Assembly: GCA_022478985.1 (NCBI GenBank)
Contig: JAKSZP010009249.1
Span: 124,001-188,000, forward strand
DNA length: 64,000 bases
Direction of reading: 5' to 3'
Source of the DNA: Massospora cicadina
Taxonomy: Eukaryota > Entomophthoromycota > Entomophthoromycetes > Entomophthorales > Entomophthoraceae
Shown here: piece by piece, positions 54,707 to 64,000 of the stretch
How the letters are laid out: every line of letters starts with the position of its first letter
How positions within the stretch are numbered: position 1 is the first letter of the stretch
Notes under the pieces: generated by a model
Databases searched by the model: none
Told to the model about the DNA's origin: nothing
Seen by the model: only the letters and a program-made list of their open reading frames with translations
Made by a program: the position numbers and the translations under genes

Positions 54707-55020
54707 AAGGAATTAAATTGCATTGGCAGGGAGTGAGGATCAATCTTCCATCATATTCACCAATATTTATGGAAGTGGCTAAAATAATTGACAGTAACTT
54801 AATATAAATTCAGCTACTAATAATAACCATGGGCCATGGGATTGAGTAATCTAGATTGAACCCATTATCTAGGTATTAATTGATATAAAATCCTGTGAAC
54901 TATAAACTGATAGTTGTTAAACCAATTATAACAGATGAAACACTTGGTTTCTCTTCTCATGGCAACAGTCGCAGGCCCCATCCATATGGCCTTTAACTTC
55001 TCAAATTTTCCTTTGCGCAT
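54707..55020 (-). pseudogene. Gy-3 integrase C-terminal region, distal half
   Basis: The minus strand from 55020 encodes a basic stretch beginning MRKGKFEKLKAIWMGPATV. It resembles the K-L-x-x-x-W-x-G-P segment at the C-terminus of Gypsy integrases. If Gy-2 and one TSD copy are removed, this frame continues directly from the integrase coding at 61843 and above. Beyond about 54900 the sequence is too decayed to name. The 5 bp at 55016-55020 (CGCAT) are the left TSD of Gy-2. Confidence 0.6.
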
Positions 55021-55911
55021 TGTCATGGTTAAATGACTACACAGTGGGAACCAACCCCAAGGATAAGGCTGGGAGAAAGGAGGCCCAGAAGGTGAAACTT
55101 CAGGCTTCCCCTGACCTTAATCACATTAGACCAACGCTGGGTACAAGCCAAATATGCCCAGGTTGGTACTAATGAGGTGCAAAACGCCCAGCCCCTTGTG
55201 TCAGCCCAGGCTTTAAAATGGATGATCTACATAACATATGAAGATAGTTCAATTTGGTTAATTGGAGAACGGTGTTTTGAAACCCGTTCAAGTTATGAAA
55301 TTTTGAGTTTGGTTAGAATACACTTCAATCAATCACTTGAGTGAAGTCAGTTTTGGTGTATTCTACCAAATTGGATGGGAGCGTTTGCCTATTGGAGCAT
55401 CAAGGCTTGTTCCCACTTCCGCAGACCCATGATTACCCCAACTCAGTTTAAATATGTTTTTCATGATCAACACTCCTTATTTGGTCAACTTTTCACAAAT
55501 AAACTAACCCGTCCTTTTACGTTTTCTTATGGTTCCTTGGGCAAACTTGGGTGCAGACCTCTTCAACGATGTCTCCAACTATATTGGCCATTACGTACTA
55601 TCCCAATTTATGAAAGTTTCAGGTGCTTACTTGGGCCGCTCAGGTCCCCTCCAGTTCGAGGCACCCAAGCCTCCTGGCACCAATTCACACTTGATTATGG
55701 ACTCCCTTCTGAGTCCACTCAAGTTATATTGTTTCTCGCATACCCGATAATGTATACTGCACTCTACACCCTTGCCTTGTGTCCCTTTTGTACAGGCACC
55801 ATTTGATGTGCCTTGTTACCAATTCTCCTAACAGCTAGTTCCCTAGCAGTATGGGTTTGCATCCCACACCACCTTTCTGGGAACGAGCTAGTTACAGACA
55901 CTCTCTTGACA
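55021..55911 (+). repeat. Gy-2 5' LTR
   Basis: 891 bp, TG...CA, a direct repeat of 60945-61837. The sequence after it (TTTGTTGACCAACTCC) lacks the TGGTGCTCACTA primer site of the other LTR elements, so Gy-2 uses a different or no longer recognisable primer. Confidence 0.88.
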
Positions 55912-57450
55912 TTTGTTGACCAACTCCTTTATTTTACATGCATGAGAATTATCTGTGTGAGACTTTCATTATGCATAAACTGGGTGCGCTGGACGTTTGT
56001 CACTGCCCAAAAGGTGCTCACCACAGTTTTCTCATTTGGTTTTGTTTTGGTGCGCCTTGGAATTTATTTTGCAACTACCAATTGGGAAGTGCCCACCCTT
56101 CCTACTTGTACCTGGCGGTCTTGAACTTTTCGCAATCCTGTTGTTTCAATTTCCCACCTTTTTCTCAAGACTTACTCGAAAATTCAACAGGCTTTGGCTT
56201 CCCTTGAGACAAAGCTCTCCTTTGGTAATAACAATTTGTCTGGTTCGCATCTGCAATTTCAGGGAGTGGATCTGTTGTACTGGATGTCTCCAGATGTAGC
56301 TGACTGGGTTTATACTGTGTTCCACGTTCATCTGCTCTTGTGGCGATCAGTGGAGGGCTTGGAGGGTCCTGGAGCAAAGCCATCCTTAAAGAGCATCCAT
56401 CTAATCCTTTTATGAGTTTTTTTCGCTGCATCAAGCGTATTGGCAGATGAAAGCATAATTAAATGAATACTGTGAAAAAGCCCAGGCTGTATCATTGCCC
56501 AACAAAGTTAGACATCATTTCTCCATTTAATCTTGAATCCATCTGTGTGAAACTCCCCAAATTGGCAGTTGCCCCCTTCCAACTTTGATCATCTTGTTGA
56601 AGCCCCTTGGGGTGGTTTCCCCTCCTAAACCTGGAAGGGGCAAGGTAACCTGGCTGTCATGGGTTCACCCAGATTAAACCCCATAAACATGGAAGCCAAA
56701 AAGTCACGCACATCTCTTGAAATGAAGGAATATTATCTTCTACCCTTCAAGTTCTTCTGAATTCAAAGCTGAACAAGGGTCTAGCCCTGAGACTAAATTA
56801 AAAGTTTAAGATAATTCCACCAAGATGATGTCAATTGCGGCCACCCCTATAATTTCTGCATCTGTGACTAGTAATATTTCCTTGAATTATGAAGTGCTTC
56901 CCTCTGATTCCCTCCCCGTTTCAGCGGAAGTCAAGAGTCCAGGTGAGTTTAGATCTGAACTTATCCAAAAACAAAATGAGGAAAATGGCGTTCCTTTGCG
57001 CTGCATTCCCGAAATGAAAATTGAAGCATTGACATTGGTCTTGGGGGTGATGGCCCTGGATAATAATGTAAACCGGACCCTTGGAGCAGGTATGGGGTCA
57101 TTGGAGCCTTAAAACGCGTTTTATCACGCAAACGGTTTATCCTAAACTGAGCCGTTTATTAGCTCTTACAGCTTGGATGAGGACCCTATTCCTGTATATC
57201 AGATTACCCCTGAGAACCCTCGTCTGACCCCAACCATGATCTGGGGCACTCAGGAGGTGGAAAAAGAGCTTCGTTCTAAATATGATAAAGTATATGCACC
57301 TGCAGAGAATGGGGTGGGATATGTGGCCTTAGTAGTAAAATTGGCCGGCTATCCTTCCCCCTTCTACGATTCCAAAACATACCCTTATGCTTGCTCAAGC
57401 CAGAGGAAGAATTTTCAGGTGAGGTGGTGCGTTTTCTGATTTAAATAAAT
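55912..57450 (+). pseudogene. Gy-2 leader and gag region, poorly recognisable
   Basis: Between the LTR and the protease lie about 1.5 kb with short frames. The best are 56825-57112 (95 codons) and 57173-57439 (88 codons, with EVEKELRSKYDKVYAPAENG). By position they should be gag. I cannot find a CCHC knuckle or a clear capsid motif, so the assignment rests on context only. Stops are frequent between 55912 and 56820. Confidence 0.45.
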
Positions 57451-57499
57451 CCCATTTTGGATACTTTTTATTGACTTGCTACCCTTACATCCCCTTTGG

Positions 57500-57900
57500 G
57501 AAAGTTCAGCACAACTATCTTAGTGGATACTGGGGCCACTGAAAATTTTATGGACCAAGAACTTGCTTACTACCTTGAGTTGAGTTCTTCGCTAGGTGGT
57601 ATACTTAGAGGCGGGGCTTCTCAAGGTATCCCACGCTGAAAATCATGGGGTTAGTGGATTAGGAGTTGGGCTCTTATCTTTTGTCTGACCACTTTCAAGC
57701 TATTAAAAACTTATTATACCCCATTATTTTTTGGTGTAGAGTGGTGAAGAAAGTTTGATGTCAGGACTAATTTGATTAAAAACACCCCATCCTTATCCTT
57801 GATGAATGGTAACCAGTTGATTGTTCCTTTGGCTGATGCCCACTTTCAGGGAAAACTGCCCCATTGACCAAATATTCATACCCTTTCTCTTTCCCCTTAG
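57500..57900 (+). pseudogene. Gy-2 retropepsin
   Basis: The frame around 57505-57590 reads TTILVDTGATENFMDQEL. DTGA is the retropepsin active site (Asp codon 57526-57528), and the downstream FMD fits the fungal and plant chromovirus pattern. The frame breaks soon after, and the second half of the domain is not clear. Confidence 0.7.
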
Positions 57901-58099
57901 TTAAAGCCTTTGGTGAAGGCTCCTTTAACTTCCTGTTTGGAGGGTCTGGAATCTTCTTTTAACGCAGCTTCAGCTAACGCACTTCTGGATCATTCTGAAT
58001 TTGATTGTGACTTTAAGCTCACTGTGGATCTATTGCGTATATCTTCCCCATTTACCCATTGACAGTCTGGGAGGAAGAGTCTTTAGATGTGTGGGTGAA

Positions 58100-59161
58100 G
58101 GAACAGTTAGCCAAAGGTGCGATCTTTCAGCGTACCTCCCTGTATGCTCCCCGCTTCTCTTTGTGAGAAGGATGATGGAACTTTATGCCCTTGTGTCAAT
58201 TATAGAAATTTAGACAATGTTAATGTATCAAACCTCCATCCCATCCCTTTAGATCCACAGATTGCGCGTTATGTAGAAAGGGTAAAAGTCTTCTCCAAGT
58301 TAGATTGCCTTAATGCGTTCAATCAGATCCAGATAAAGAAGGGCCAGGAGTGGTTAACCGCTTTCTGCACCATAAAAGGAATTTCCCGGTTTTTTACATG
58401 CCCTTTGGGCTTAATAATGCCCCAGCCATCCTTCAACGCCACATTGATGCTGCGTTGGGGGACTTGTTGGGGGTATGCGCGGTTGCCTGCATGGATGATA
58501 TCCTGGTGTTTTCCCCTGATCAGGAGTCCCATGCAGTACACCTTTGGCAAGTGGTGGAGAGGTTGAGTGCCGCCCGCCTTATGCTAAAAATCAGTAAATG
58601 TGAATTCTTTAAGTCCCAGGTCACTTTTCTGAGCAACGTTGTTTTTGACCAAGGACATATGATAACTCCAGACAAGGAGAAGGCTATTCGTGTGTGGCCC
58701 ACCCCCACCTCAGTCAAGGAATTGAGGAGCTTTTTGGGGATGTGTACGTTCCTCAAGAAGTTCACGCCCAATCTCACCAAGGAGGCAGCACCCTTGTATA
58801 AGGCTAGCGGTGCCAAGGTGCTTCAGTGGTCCCCATTTTGGAGGATGCTTTCCAAGCTGTGAAGTGCACCCTGTTATCCACGTCCATCCTTCGCCATGTC
58901 GACCCTGCAAAGGATTTCATTGTGTCTACTGATGCTTCCAACTTTTCCATAGCGGCTGCCTTGTTACAAGTGGGCGAAGATGGGACTGAGCATCTGATGG
59001 GATATCTTTCTATGAAAATGTATCTGTCTGAGTTGAACTACGCCGTTTATGACAAGGAGTTATTAGCAGTGGTGAAGGCGATGACTTATTGGCGTCACCA
59101 CTTGCATGGCTCCTCCCAACCTTTCTGTGTACGTACAGACCACCGGGCCTTGCTGTACTAA
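58100..59161 (+). pseudogene. Gy-2 reverse transcriptase and RNase H
   Basis: RT copies the element RNA into DNA. CVNYRNLDNVNVSNLHPIPL and motif A FSKLDCLNAFNQIQI are in the frame 58117-58566. FYMPFGLNNAPAILQRHID and the active site ACMDDILVF (normally Y-x-DD; Asp codons 58494-58499) are in 58350-58862. RNase H follows at 58826-59161 with STDASNFSIAAALLQ, NYAVYDKELLAVVKAM and VRTDHRALLY, so three acidic residues are present. Two frame changes split the domain. Confidence 0.85.
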
Positions 59162-59559
59162 CGCGCCCCTCATGTCCTAACTCCACGGCAGACCCATTAG
59201 CATGAGACCCATACCCAATTTCCATTTTCCTATGAGTTCACCAAGGGCAAGGAGAATGGTTTGACGTATGCTTTAAGCCACAACTCTGATTTAGATCCTG
59301 ATCCAAAGGAGGTAGAGGTTCATAACACCCAGTTGATAATTCCTCTGGTTAAGATTTTATCTCAATTTCCCATTACCTCAGCCAACACGCCAGCGCTCGG
59401 ACCTTTGGAAAATGCAGCAGAATATAGTAATTTCAGATAGGTAGTTCTTTCTCAGCCTCTATCAGCCAAATATACTATGGTTCTTGCTAAGAGTGCTCTG
59501 AATCAGGAGGATTTATCCAAAGGTTAGCACGTAAAGGATGCGATGGTGTGGTTTCAGGG

Positions 59560-60380
59560 GCGCCTATGGGTTCCTGATGGACACTGCGCCAGGAAATCAT
59601 CCAGGACCATCGTGATGGAATCACCGTTGGTCACCCTGGGAAAGCAAAGACCTTGAAGTTAACATGATACACCTACAATTGGATTGGCTTGCATGCTCAG
59701 TAGGACGGTATTGATAAGAGTGCCTGATCTGCAATCAAATGAAACCTAATCGTCAACCATTAGCGGGCTTGTTGGTACCAGTACAAAAGGCAAAAGGGCC
59801 TTGGACCTCCCTATCGGTGGATTTCATTATGGAATTACTCGTTTTTGATGGATATGATGCATCATGGTAGTGGTGAACCGCTTTCAAAGTTCGCCCACTT
59901 TATTTCTTGCAGAACTACAATAACCGCTGCTGAGATGGCCAGGCTCTTCGTCAAACATGCATTTGCGCTTCATGGGGTTCCTCAAGGAATTATCAGTGAC
60001 CAGGAACCCCAGTTCACCTCTGTCTTTTGGGAAGAGTTGTGTAAGACTCTTCATATTCTCCCCTTCCAAACAACTGCCTATCACCCCAATCATATGGGCA
60101 GACCAAACGAGTGAATCAGTTCTTGGAACAGTTTTTGCGGTATTACACCGCCGCAGATCATTCAGATTGGGTTTCTCACCTTCCCATGGACCAGTTTAGC
60201 TACAACAACACTTTGCACTCTTTGATCGTTTGTTCACCCTTTTTCATCAACCATAGCTTTAACCCGCCTTTAACATGGAGCCCAGCTGTGGTTCCAAAGT
60301 TGAAGCGGTGGTGGACCTTGCTAAGACCATCAAGAAGGTTCACCAGGGGGTTTCCACAATTTTGGAAGCGTCTATGCTAG
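59560..60380 (+). pseudogene. Gy-2 integrase catalytic core, with catalytic Glu replaced
   Basis: The HHCC zinc motif can be pieced together from DHRDGITVGHPGK (about 59607-59645) and CLICNQMKPN (about 59724-59755). The core has SVDFIMEL (first Asp, about 59813-59835) and HGVPQGIISDQEPQFTSVFW (second Asp, about 59970-60030). The third motif, normally GQTERVNQ, reads GQTKRVNQ, so the catalytic Glu is Lys at 60105-60107. ACC-AAA could come from ACC-GAA by CpG-to-CpA. A frameshift also lies at about 60090-60100. Confidence 0.82.
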
Positions 60381-60409
60381 TTTATAAGGAGAACGCTGAT
60401 GGTAAGCGC

Positions 60410-60660
60410 TGATTGGGTCCAGCGTACAAGGAAGGGGATCTCGTGATGCTTGATGCTCATAACATCCCTATTAAGCAGCCATGCAAAAGCTGGGTCCAAA
60501 GAGGATTGGTCCTTACCGCGTTGTTAGAAAGGTGGGTCATGCCCCATACCAGTTGGATCTTCCCTCTGCGTTTTGGATTTTCTCCATCTTTCATGAGAGC
60601 AAATTGACATTGATCAAGGGCCCCCATCTGAGACTCCTGTGGCTTCTCTCGTGGATGGGG
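60410..60660 (+). pseudogene. Gy-2 integrase GPY/F-like module
   Basis: LVMLDAHNIPIKQP at 60440-60480 and KRIGPYRVVRKVGHAPYQLDLP at about 60499-60560 match the GPY/F module that follows the integrase core in Gypsy elements. FHESKL follows near 60588-60605. It is read in two frames. Confidence 0.7.
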
Positions 60661-60835
60661 TGTCAAATTGGGTAGTGGAGGAAATAGTAGCCTCTCGCCA
60701 TGTTAAAAAATGAATTGAGTACCTGGTATCCTGGAAGGGGTTCAATGTGGCTGATAACAGTTGGGTGTCAGATGTGACTGGTAATGCCCAAGACCTGATT
60801 AATCATTCCATAATCGCATTCCTGAGGCTTCAGGA
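60661..60835 (+). pseudogene. Gy-2 chromodomain
   Basis: The plus strand encodes WVVEEIVASRHVKK, a TGA, then IEYLVSWKGFNVADNSWV and NAQDLINH. This is the compact chromodomain fold: an E-x-I start, YLV-WKG centre, W-x final strand and a C-terminal helix. The TGA at about 60711-60713 sits where related domains have Arg, so CGA-to-TGA is likely. The domain marks Gy-2 as a chromovirus. Confidence 0.75.
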
Positions 60836-60927
60836 TCAAAGTACAAGACAGCCGTTACTGCTATGAAGTTGTCACCCACACATAAGAACTTCTCCTTAGC
60901 AAATGCCCCTGGAGGGGGTGGAGCTAA

Positions 60928-60944
60928 GAAGGAGGAGAGGGTAA
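60928..60944 (+). other. Gy-2 polypurine tract
   Basis: AGAAGGAGGAGAGGGTAA directly abuts the TGTCA start of the 3' LTR. It is the expected plus-strand primer and confirms the orientation. Confidence 0.78.
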
Positions 60945-61837
60945 TGTCATTTTTGAACGACTTTATAGTGGGAACCAACCTCAAGGATAATGATAGGCGA
61001 CAGGAGGCCCAGAAGGTGAAACTTCAGGCTCTTCCTGACTTTAATCACACATTAGAATAACGCTGGGTACAAGCCAACTATGCTCAGGTTGGTACTAATG
61101 AGGTGCAAAACGCCCAGCCCCTTGTGTCAGCCCAGGCTTTAAAATGGATGATCTACATAACATATAAAGATAGTTCGATTTGGTTAATTGGAGAACGGGG
61201 TTTAGAAACCCATTTAAGTTATGAAATTTTGAGTTTGGGTAGAATACCCTTCAATCAATCACTTGAGTGAAGTCAGTTTTGGTGTATTTTACCAAACTGG
61301 ATTGGAGCGGTTGCCTATTGGAGCGTCAAGGCTTGTTCCCACTTCCGCAGACCCATGATTACCCCAACTCAGTTTAAATATGTTTTTCACGATCAACACT
61401 CCTTGTTGTTCAACTTTTTACAAATAAACTAACCCGTCTTTTTACGTTTTCTTATGGTTCCTTGGGCAAACTTGGGTGCAGACCTCTTCAACGAGGTCTC
61501 CAACTATATTGGCCACTACATACTATCCCAATTTATAAAAGTTTCAGGCGCTCAATTGGGCCGCTCAGGTCCCCTCCAGATCGAGGCACCTAAGCCTCCT
61601 GGTACCGATTTACACTTAATTATGGACTCCTCTCTGGGGTCCACTAAAGTTGTATTGTTTCTCGCTTACCTGGTAATGTATACTGCACTCTACACCCTTG
61701 CCTTGCGTCCCTTTTGTACAGGCACCATTCGTGGTTCCTTGTTTCCCATTTTCCTAATGGCTAGTTCCCTAGAAGTGTGGGTTTGCATCCCACACCACCT
61801 TTATGCGAACAAGAGAGTTACAGACAATCTCTTGACA
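60945..61837 (+). repeat. Gy-2 3' LTR
   Basis: 893 bp, TGTCATTTTTGAACG to CTCTTGACA, a direct repeat of 55021-55911 with scattered differences. Confidence 0.88.
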
Positions 61838-64000
61838 TGCATATGGTAGAAAATCACTTTTTTCCCACCTCAAATATGGGCAACTTGAGTCTTTGGTCAC
61901 TCTCTTTGGTAATCTCCTTAAGTGACACCATAATGTTGCTGCTGAAGTTCTGCTGAATTTGACTAACCACCTCGCTAACTCTTACTGATATAGAACAGGA
62001 GGTATATTCTTTTATATGCATCTATCACTGGAGCTAGTAGCTAAGTAACGCGGCCTCTCTTAAATATAACGCTTTGACTGGAGACATCCTATAGTCTTAT
62101 GGTAGCTCAACTGGTAAGGGAACTGGGATGATGGCAACAAGATTTCATTATTTGAATTGTGGTTGACCACAATCTTCCTTAGAGTTAATGGAAAGAGTTC
62201 CATTAACTCTTTCCACACCTCTTTTGGTAGAGGGAATGTAAGGTGAGATAATCTGCTACTTGACTTCTATTAACTCAATTAGGTGTCTCACAACATCCAA
62301 GATGTATTTTCGTCCTTTATCAGTATCTGAGGGCATCCATGGCAAGTAATGGCCAGGTTGTAGAGGAATCTTGAAGTGACTCTTAATATCAAAGCCTTGA
62401 CTGTGTTTGCTTAAGTCCACTCATTGAAGTCTATTGGTACAATGATAAGCTTATTCCCAATGAATGACTTTAAGAATGGTTTAATAATGTTGATTAAGAT
62501 GATTTTTAATGGTGCGCTTGGAGAGATAAGCTGAAGCTCAAAATTCTCATTAATGGCTTGTATTGGGATCATCTAATGCAGAGCTCCAGCACTTTTTTGA
62601 TATCTTCCAACTTGACCTCCTAGTAAAATTTTCCTTGAGATGCTAGTTTCTCTTTTGTAGCCTTCCATGGCCTAATTGACGGTTTCCTTTCATGACTAGT
62701 ACCATATTTAACTCAGCTTCACATATGGTAACCATTACTCCTGTACTTTTTTCTCCAGCTTTCTGTCTCAGAACCTTGTCACTTTAAAACCCTCTTTTAT
62801 AACTTCTTTACTGAATTACCTTCTTTCCATTCGTCCTATAAAATTCTTATGAGGTTCTAAATCCTATCGCTCTCGTGGGCTTGTAAAATGAAAATATTTA
62901 ATCATGACACGCCATCCACGTTCAGTTGCTTCACTACAGTAAAGTTCAGGATCTCAAAGTCATATCCTTGAAGCTGAATAGCCCATATTGATAATATTCC
63001 TCTGGATTCTTCATATTTGTCAACCATCTCAATGAGGCATTGTTGTATTTATTTTGTAATGTACGCCATAGACATATGGTCATAAATGGCATACTTCTCT
63101 GATTACCACTAGGCACTTGACTCTGTAACAATGTAGTTGCGCTATGCTCTGGTGAATATCTTTTAGTAGAGCCCTATAGGGTAATCTACTCCTTTTAAAT
63201 TTCTATTGTGCTAAGATGGCACCCATGTCCATATTGCTAGCATCAATGTAGATAAAGAATACCTTTTCAAAATCTGGTTATATCAAAATTGGGGCTTTTA
63301 TTAGCTTCTGCTTGAGCTTGTTGAAGGCATCTTCTTGCATTTGTTGCCAAATGAACATTATTCCTTTGTTTATAAAGTGTGTAAGTCACATGGTGATGTC
63401 CATGAAGTTTGGCACAAATTGGCAGTAGTATCCCACCATAATCAAAAACACTTTAAAATATAATCATGCGCAAGAGATAACATATCTTGTCAAGGCTTCA
63501 ATCTTCCCTTGCTGGGGCTTGATTCCTCTTTGGTTCATTTAAAGGCCAAAAAAATTCCAACTGGCTCTTCAGAAACGAGCATTCGCTTCTCTTAAGCATG
63601 AGGTTGTTCTCTATTAAGAGTGTAAAACCTCCTTCATGTGTGAAGATGATATTTGAAAATAAGCTTAACAGTTGATGCTGTCCAATTAGATAAGTACACT
63701 TGATATTTAAAGATCTTTGAAAATATGACATATTAATTGTTAAAACTTAGCTGGGGTGTTGCACAAGCCTTGTGGTATAGTACTGGTTCAAAAAGACCTT
63801 AGTTGATAGTTTGTGCAAACTTCTTCTGCTCTTATAGACAGCTCTATCTGCTATTATCCTCTTGCCAGGTCCATTGCTGAGAATTAGTGAGATCATCCAA
63901 GTTGTTTCAAGGCATCGTCAATGTGCTGTAGTAGGTAAGAATCTTTTTTAGTCAGCTTATTAAATCTTCTGTAATCCATGGATATGCAGTTAGTCCCACC
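61838..64000 (-). pseudogene. Gy-3 pol: RT, RNase H and integrase core, interrupted by Gy-2
   Basis: A minus-strand Gypsy pol remnant running off the right edge. RT at 64000-63750: DYRRFNKLTKKDSYLLQHIDDALKQLG and FSAMDLA, then QGLCNTPA (about 63755-63780). RNase H around 63200-62940: KCLVV, YVYG and WLTNMKNPEEYYQYG in 63131-62946. Integrase: YLPWMPSDTDKGRKYIL (about 62300-62360) and GVERVNGTL (about 62190-62225) with its catalytic Glu intact; the second Asp motif between them is missing. LPVELP and SPVKALYLREAALLSY continue to about 62050. Many stops. The lineage resembles Gy-1 more than Gy-2. Confidence 0.72.

Larger units (their letters stand above)
55021..61837 (+). mobile_element. Gy-2, chromodomain Ty3/Gypsy retrotransposon (chromovirus type)
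   Basis: A 6.8-kb plus-strand LTR element with LTRs of 891 and 893 bp (TGTCAT...TTGACA). The flanking 5-mers CGCAT (55016-55020) and TGCAT (61838-61842) differ by one CpG-to-TpG change. The order is gag, protease, RT, RNase H, integrase, GPY/F-like module, chromodomain, polypurine tract, 3' LTR. It is nested in the integrase of Gy-3 in the opposite orientation. In known chromoviruses the chromodomain steers integration to marked chromatin. All ORFs are broken. Confidence 0.9.

Noticed and set aside
55912..55930. Primer site of Gy-2 (TTGACCAACTCC region)
   Set aside because: It does not begin with TGG and matches no primer site in the other elements; too weak to annotate.
62103..62160. tRNA-like boxes (TAGCTCAACTGG at 62103 and TATTTGAATTG at 62149)
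   Set aside because: Box B fits poorly, there are no acceptor or T stems, and the opposite strand is conserved Gypsy integrase coding, which explains the sequence.

Overview
This window is a eukaryotic transposable-element graveyard. I find no intact host gene, no rRNA or tRNA gene and no CRISPR array. Almost everything that can be recognised is a retrotransposon: L1-type LINEs with an APE-like endonuclease, a reverse transcriptase and a C-terminal CCHC knuckle; Ty3/Gypsy LTR elements; one tRNA-derived SINE; and a short LTR element with no coding capacity. The elements sit in AT-rich DNA in which I can recognise nothing. The host is most likely a repeat-rich filamentous fungus, because a chromodomain Gypsy occurs beside L1-clade LINEs with a zinc-binding C-terminus. 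That is inference; no host gene fixes the taxon. Labels such as LINE-A, Gy-1 and LTR-K are mine.

Layout. 1-2942: LINE-B1 (minus), running off the left edge. 2943-10738: an old ~1.25-kb LTR, LTR-K(+), split by the Gypsy element Gy-1 (3197-9736, minus). 10739-12006: internal gag/pol debris of an LTR-K element (minus). 12007-28720: a second LTR-K in inverted orientation, split first by two LINE-A copies in tandem (A1 12461-17737, A2 17755-23022, plus) and then by LINE-B2 (23479-28440, minus). 29338-31819: a non-autonomous LTR element, LTR-M, with a SINE at 30310-30635. 31820-33545: gag debris, primer site and LTR of LTR-D, containing a ~75-bp minisatellite. 33546-40256: AT-rich DNA holding LINE-A4 (36136-39506, minus). 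40271-46707: LINE-C (plus), GC-rich. 46939-52211: LINE-A3 (plus). 52231-54124: AT-rich DNA. 54138-54693: 5'-truncated LINE-B3 (minus). 54707-64000: Gypsy Gy-3 (minus, running off the right edge), split in its integrase by the chromodomain Gypsy Gy-2 (55021-61837, plus).

Most insertions keep target-site duplications (TSDs) that can be read by eye, so the nesting order can be worked out: LTR-K is older than Gy-1, A1/A2 and B2; Gy-3 is older than Gy-2; LTR-M is older than the SINE. All long ORFs are broken by indels, often at A/T runs, and by stops that line up with CGA codons in sister copies. This suggests decay of methylated CpG. No element looks autonomous, although LINE-A and LINE-C keep most catalytic motifs. 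The main points of interest are the tandem LINE pair sharing one triplicated TSD, a LINE copy that is 3'-truncated yet flanked by TSDs, a SINE exactly at a polypurine-tract/LTR junction, a primer site shared by four LTR elements and translated as part of gag in one of them, and an LTR pair in inverted orientation.
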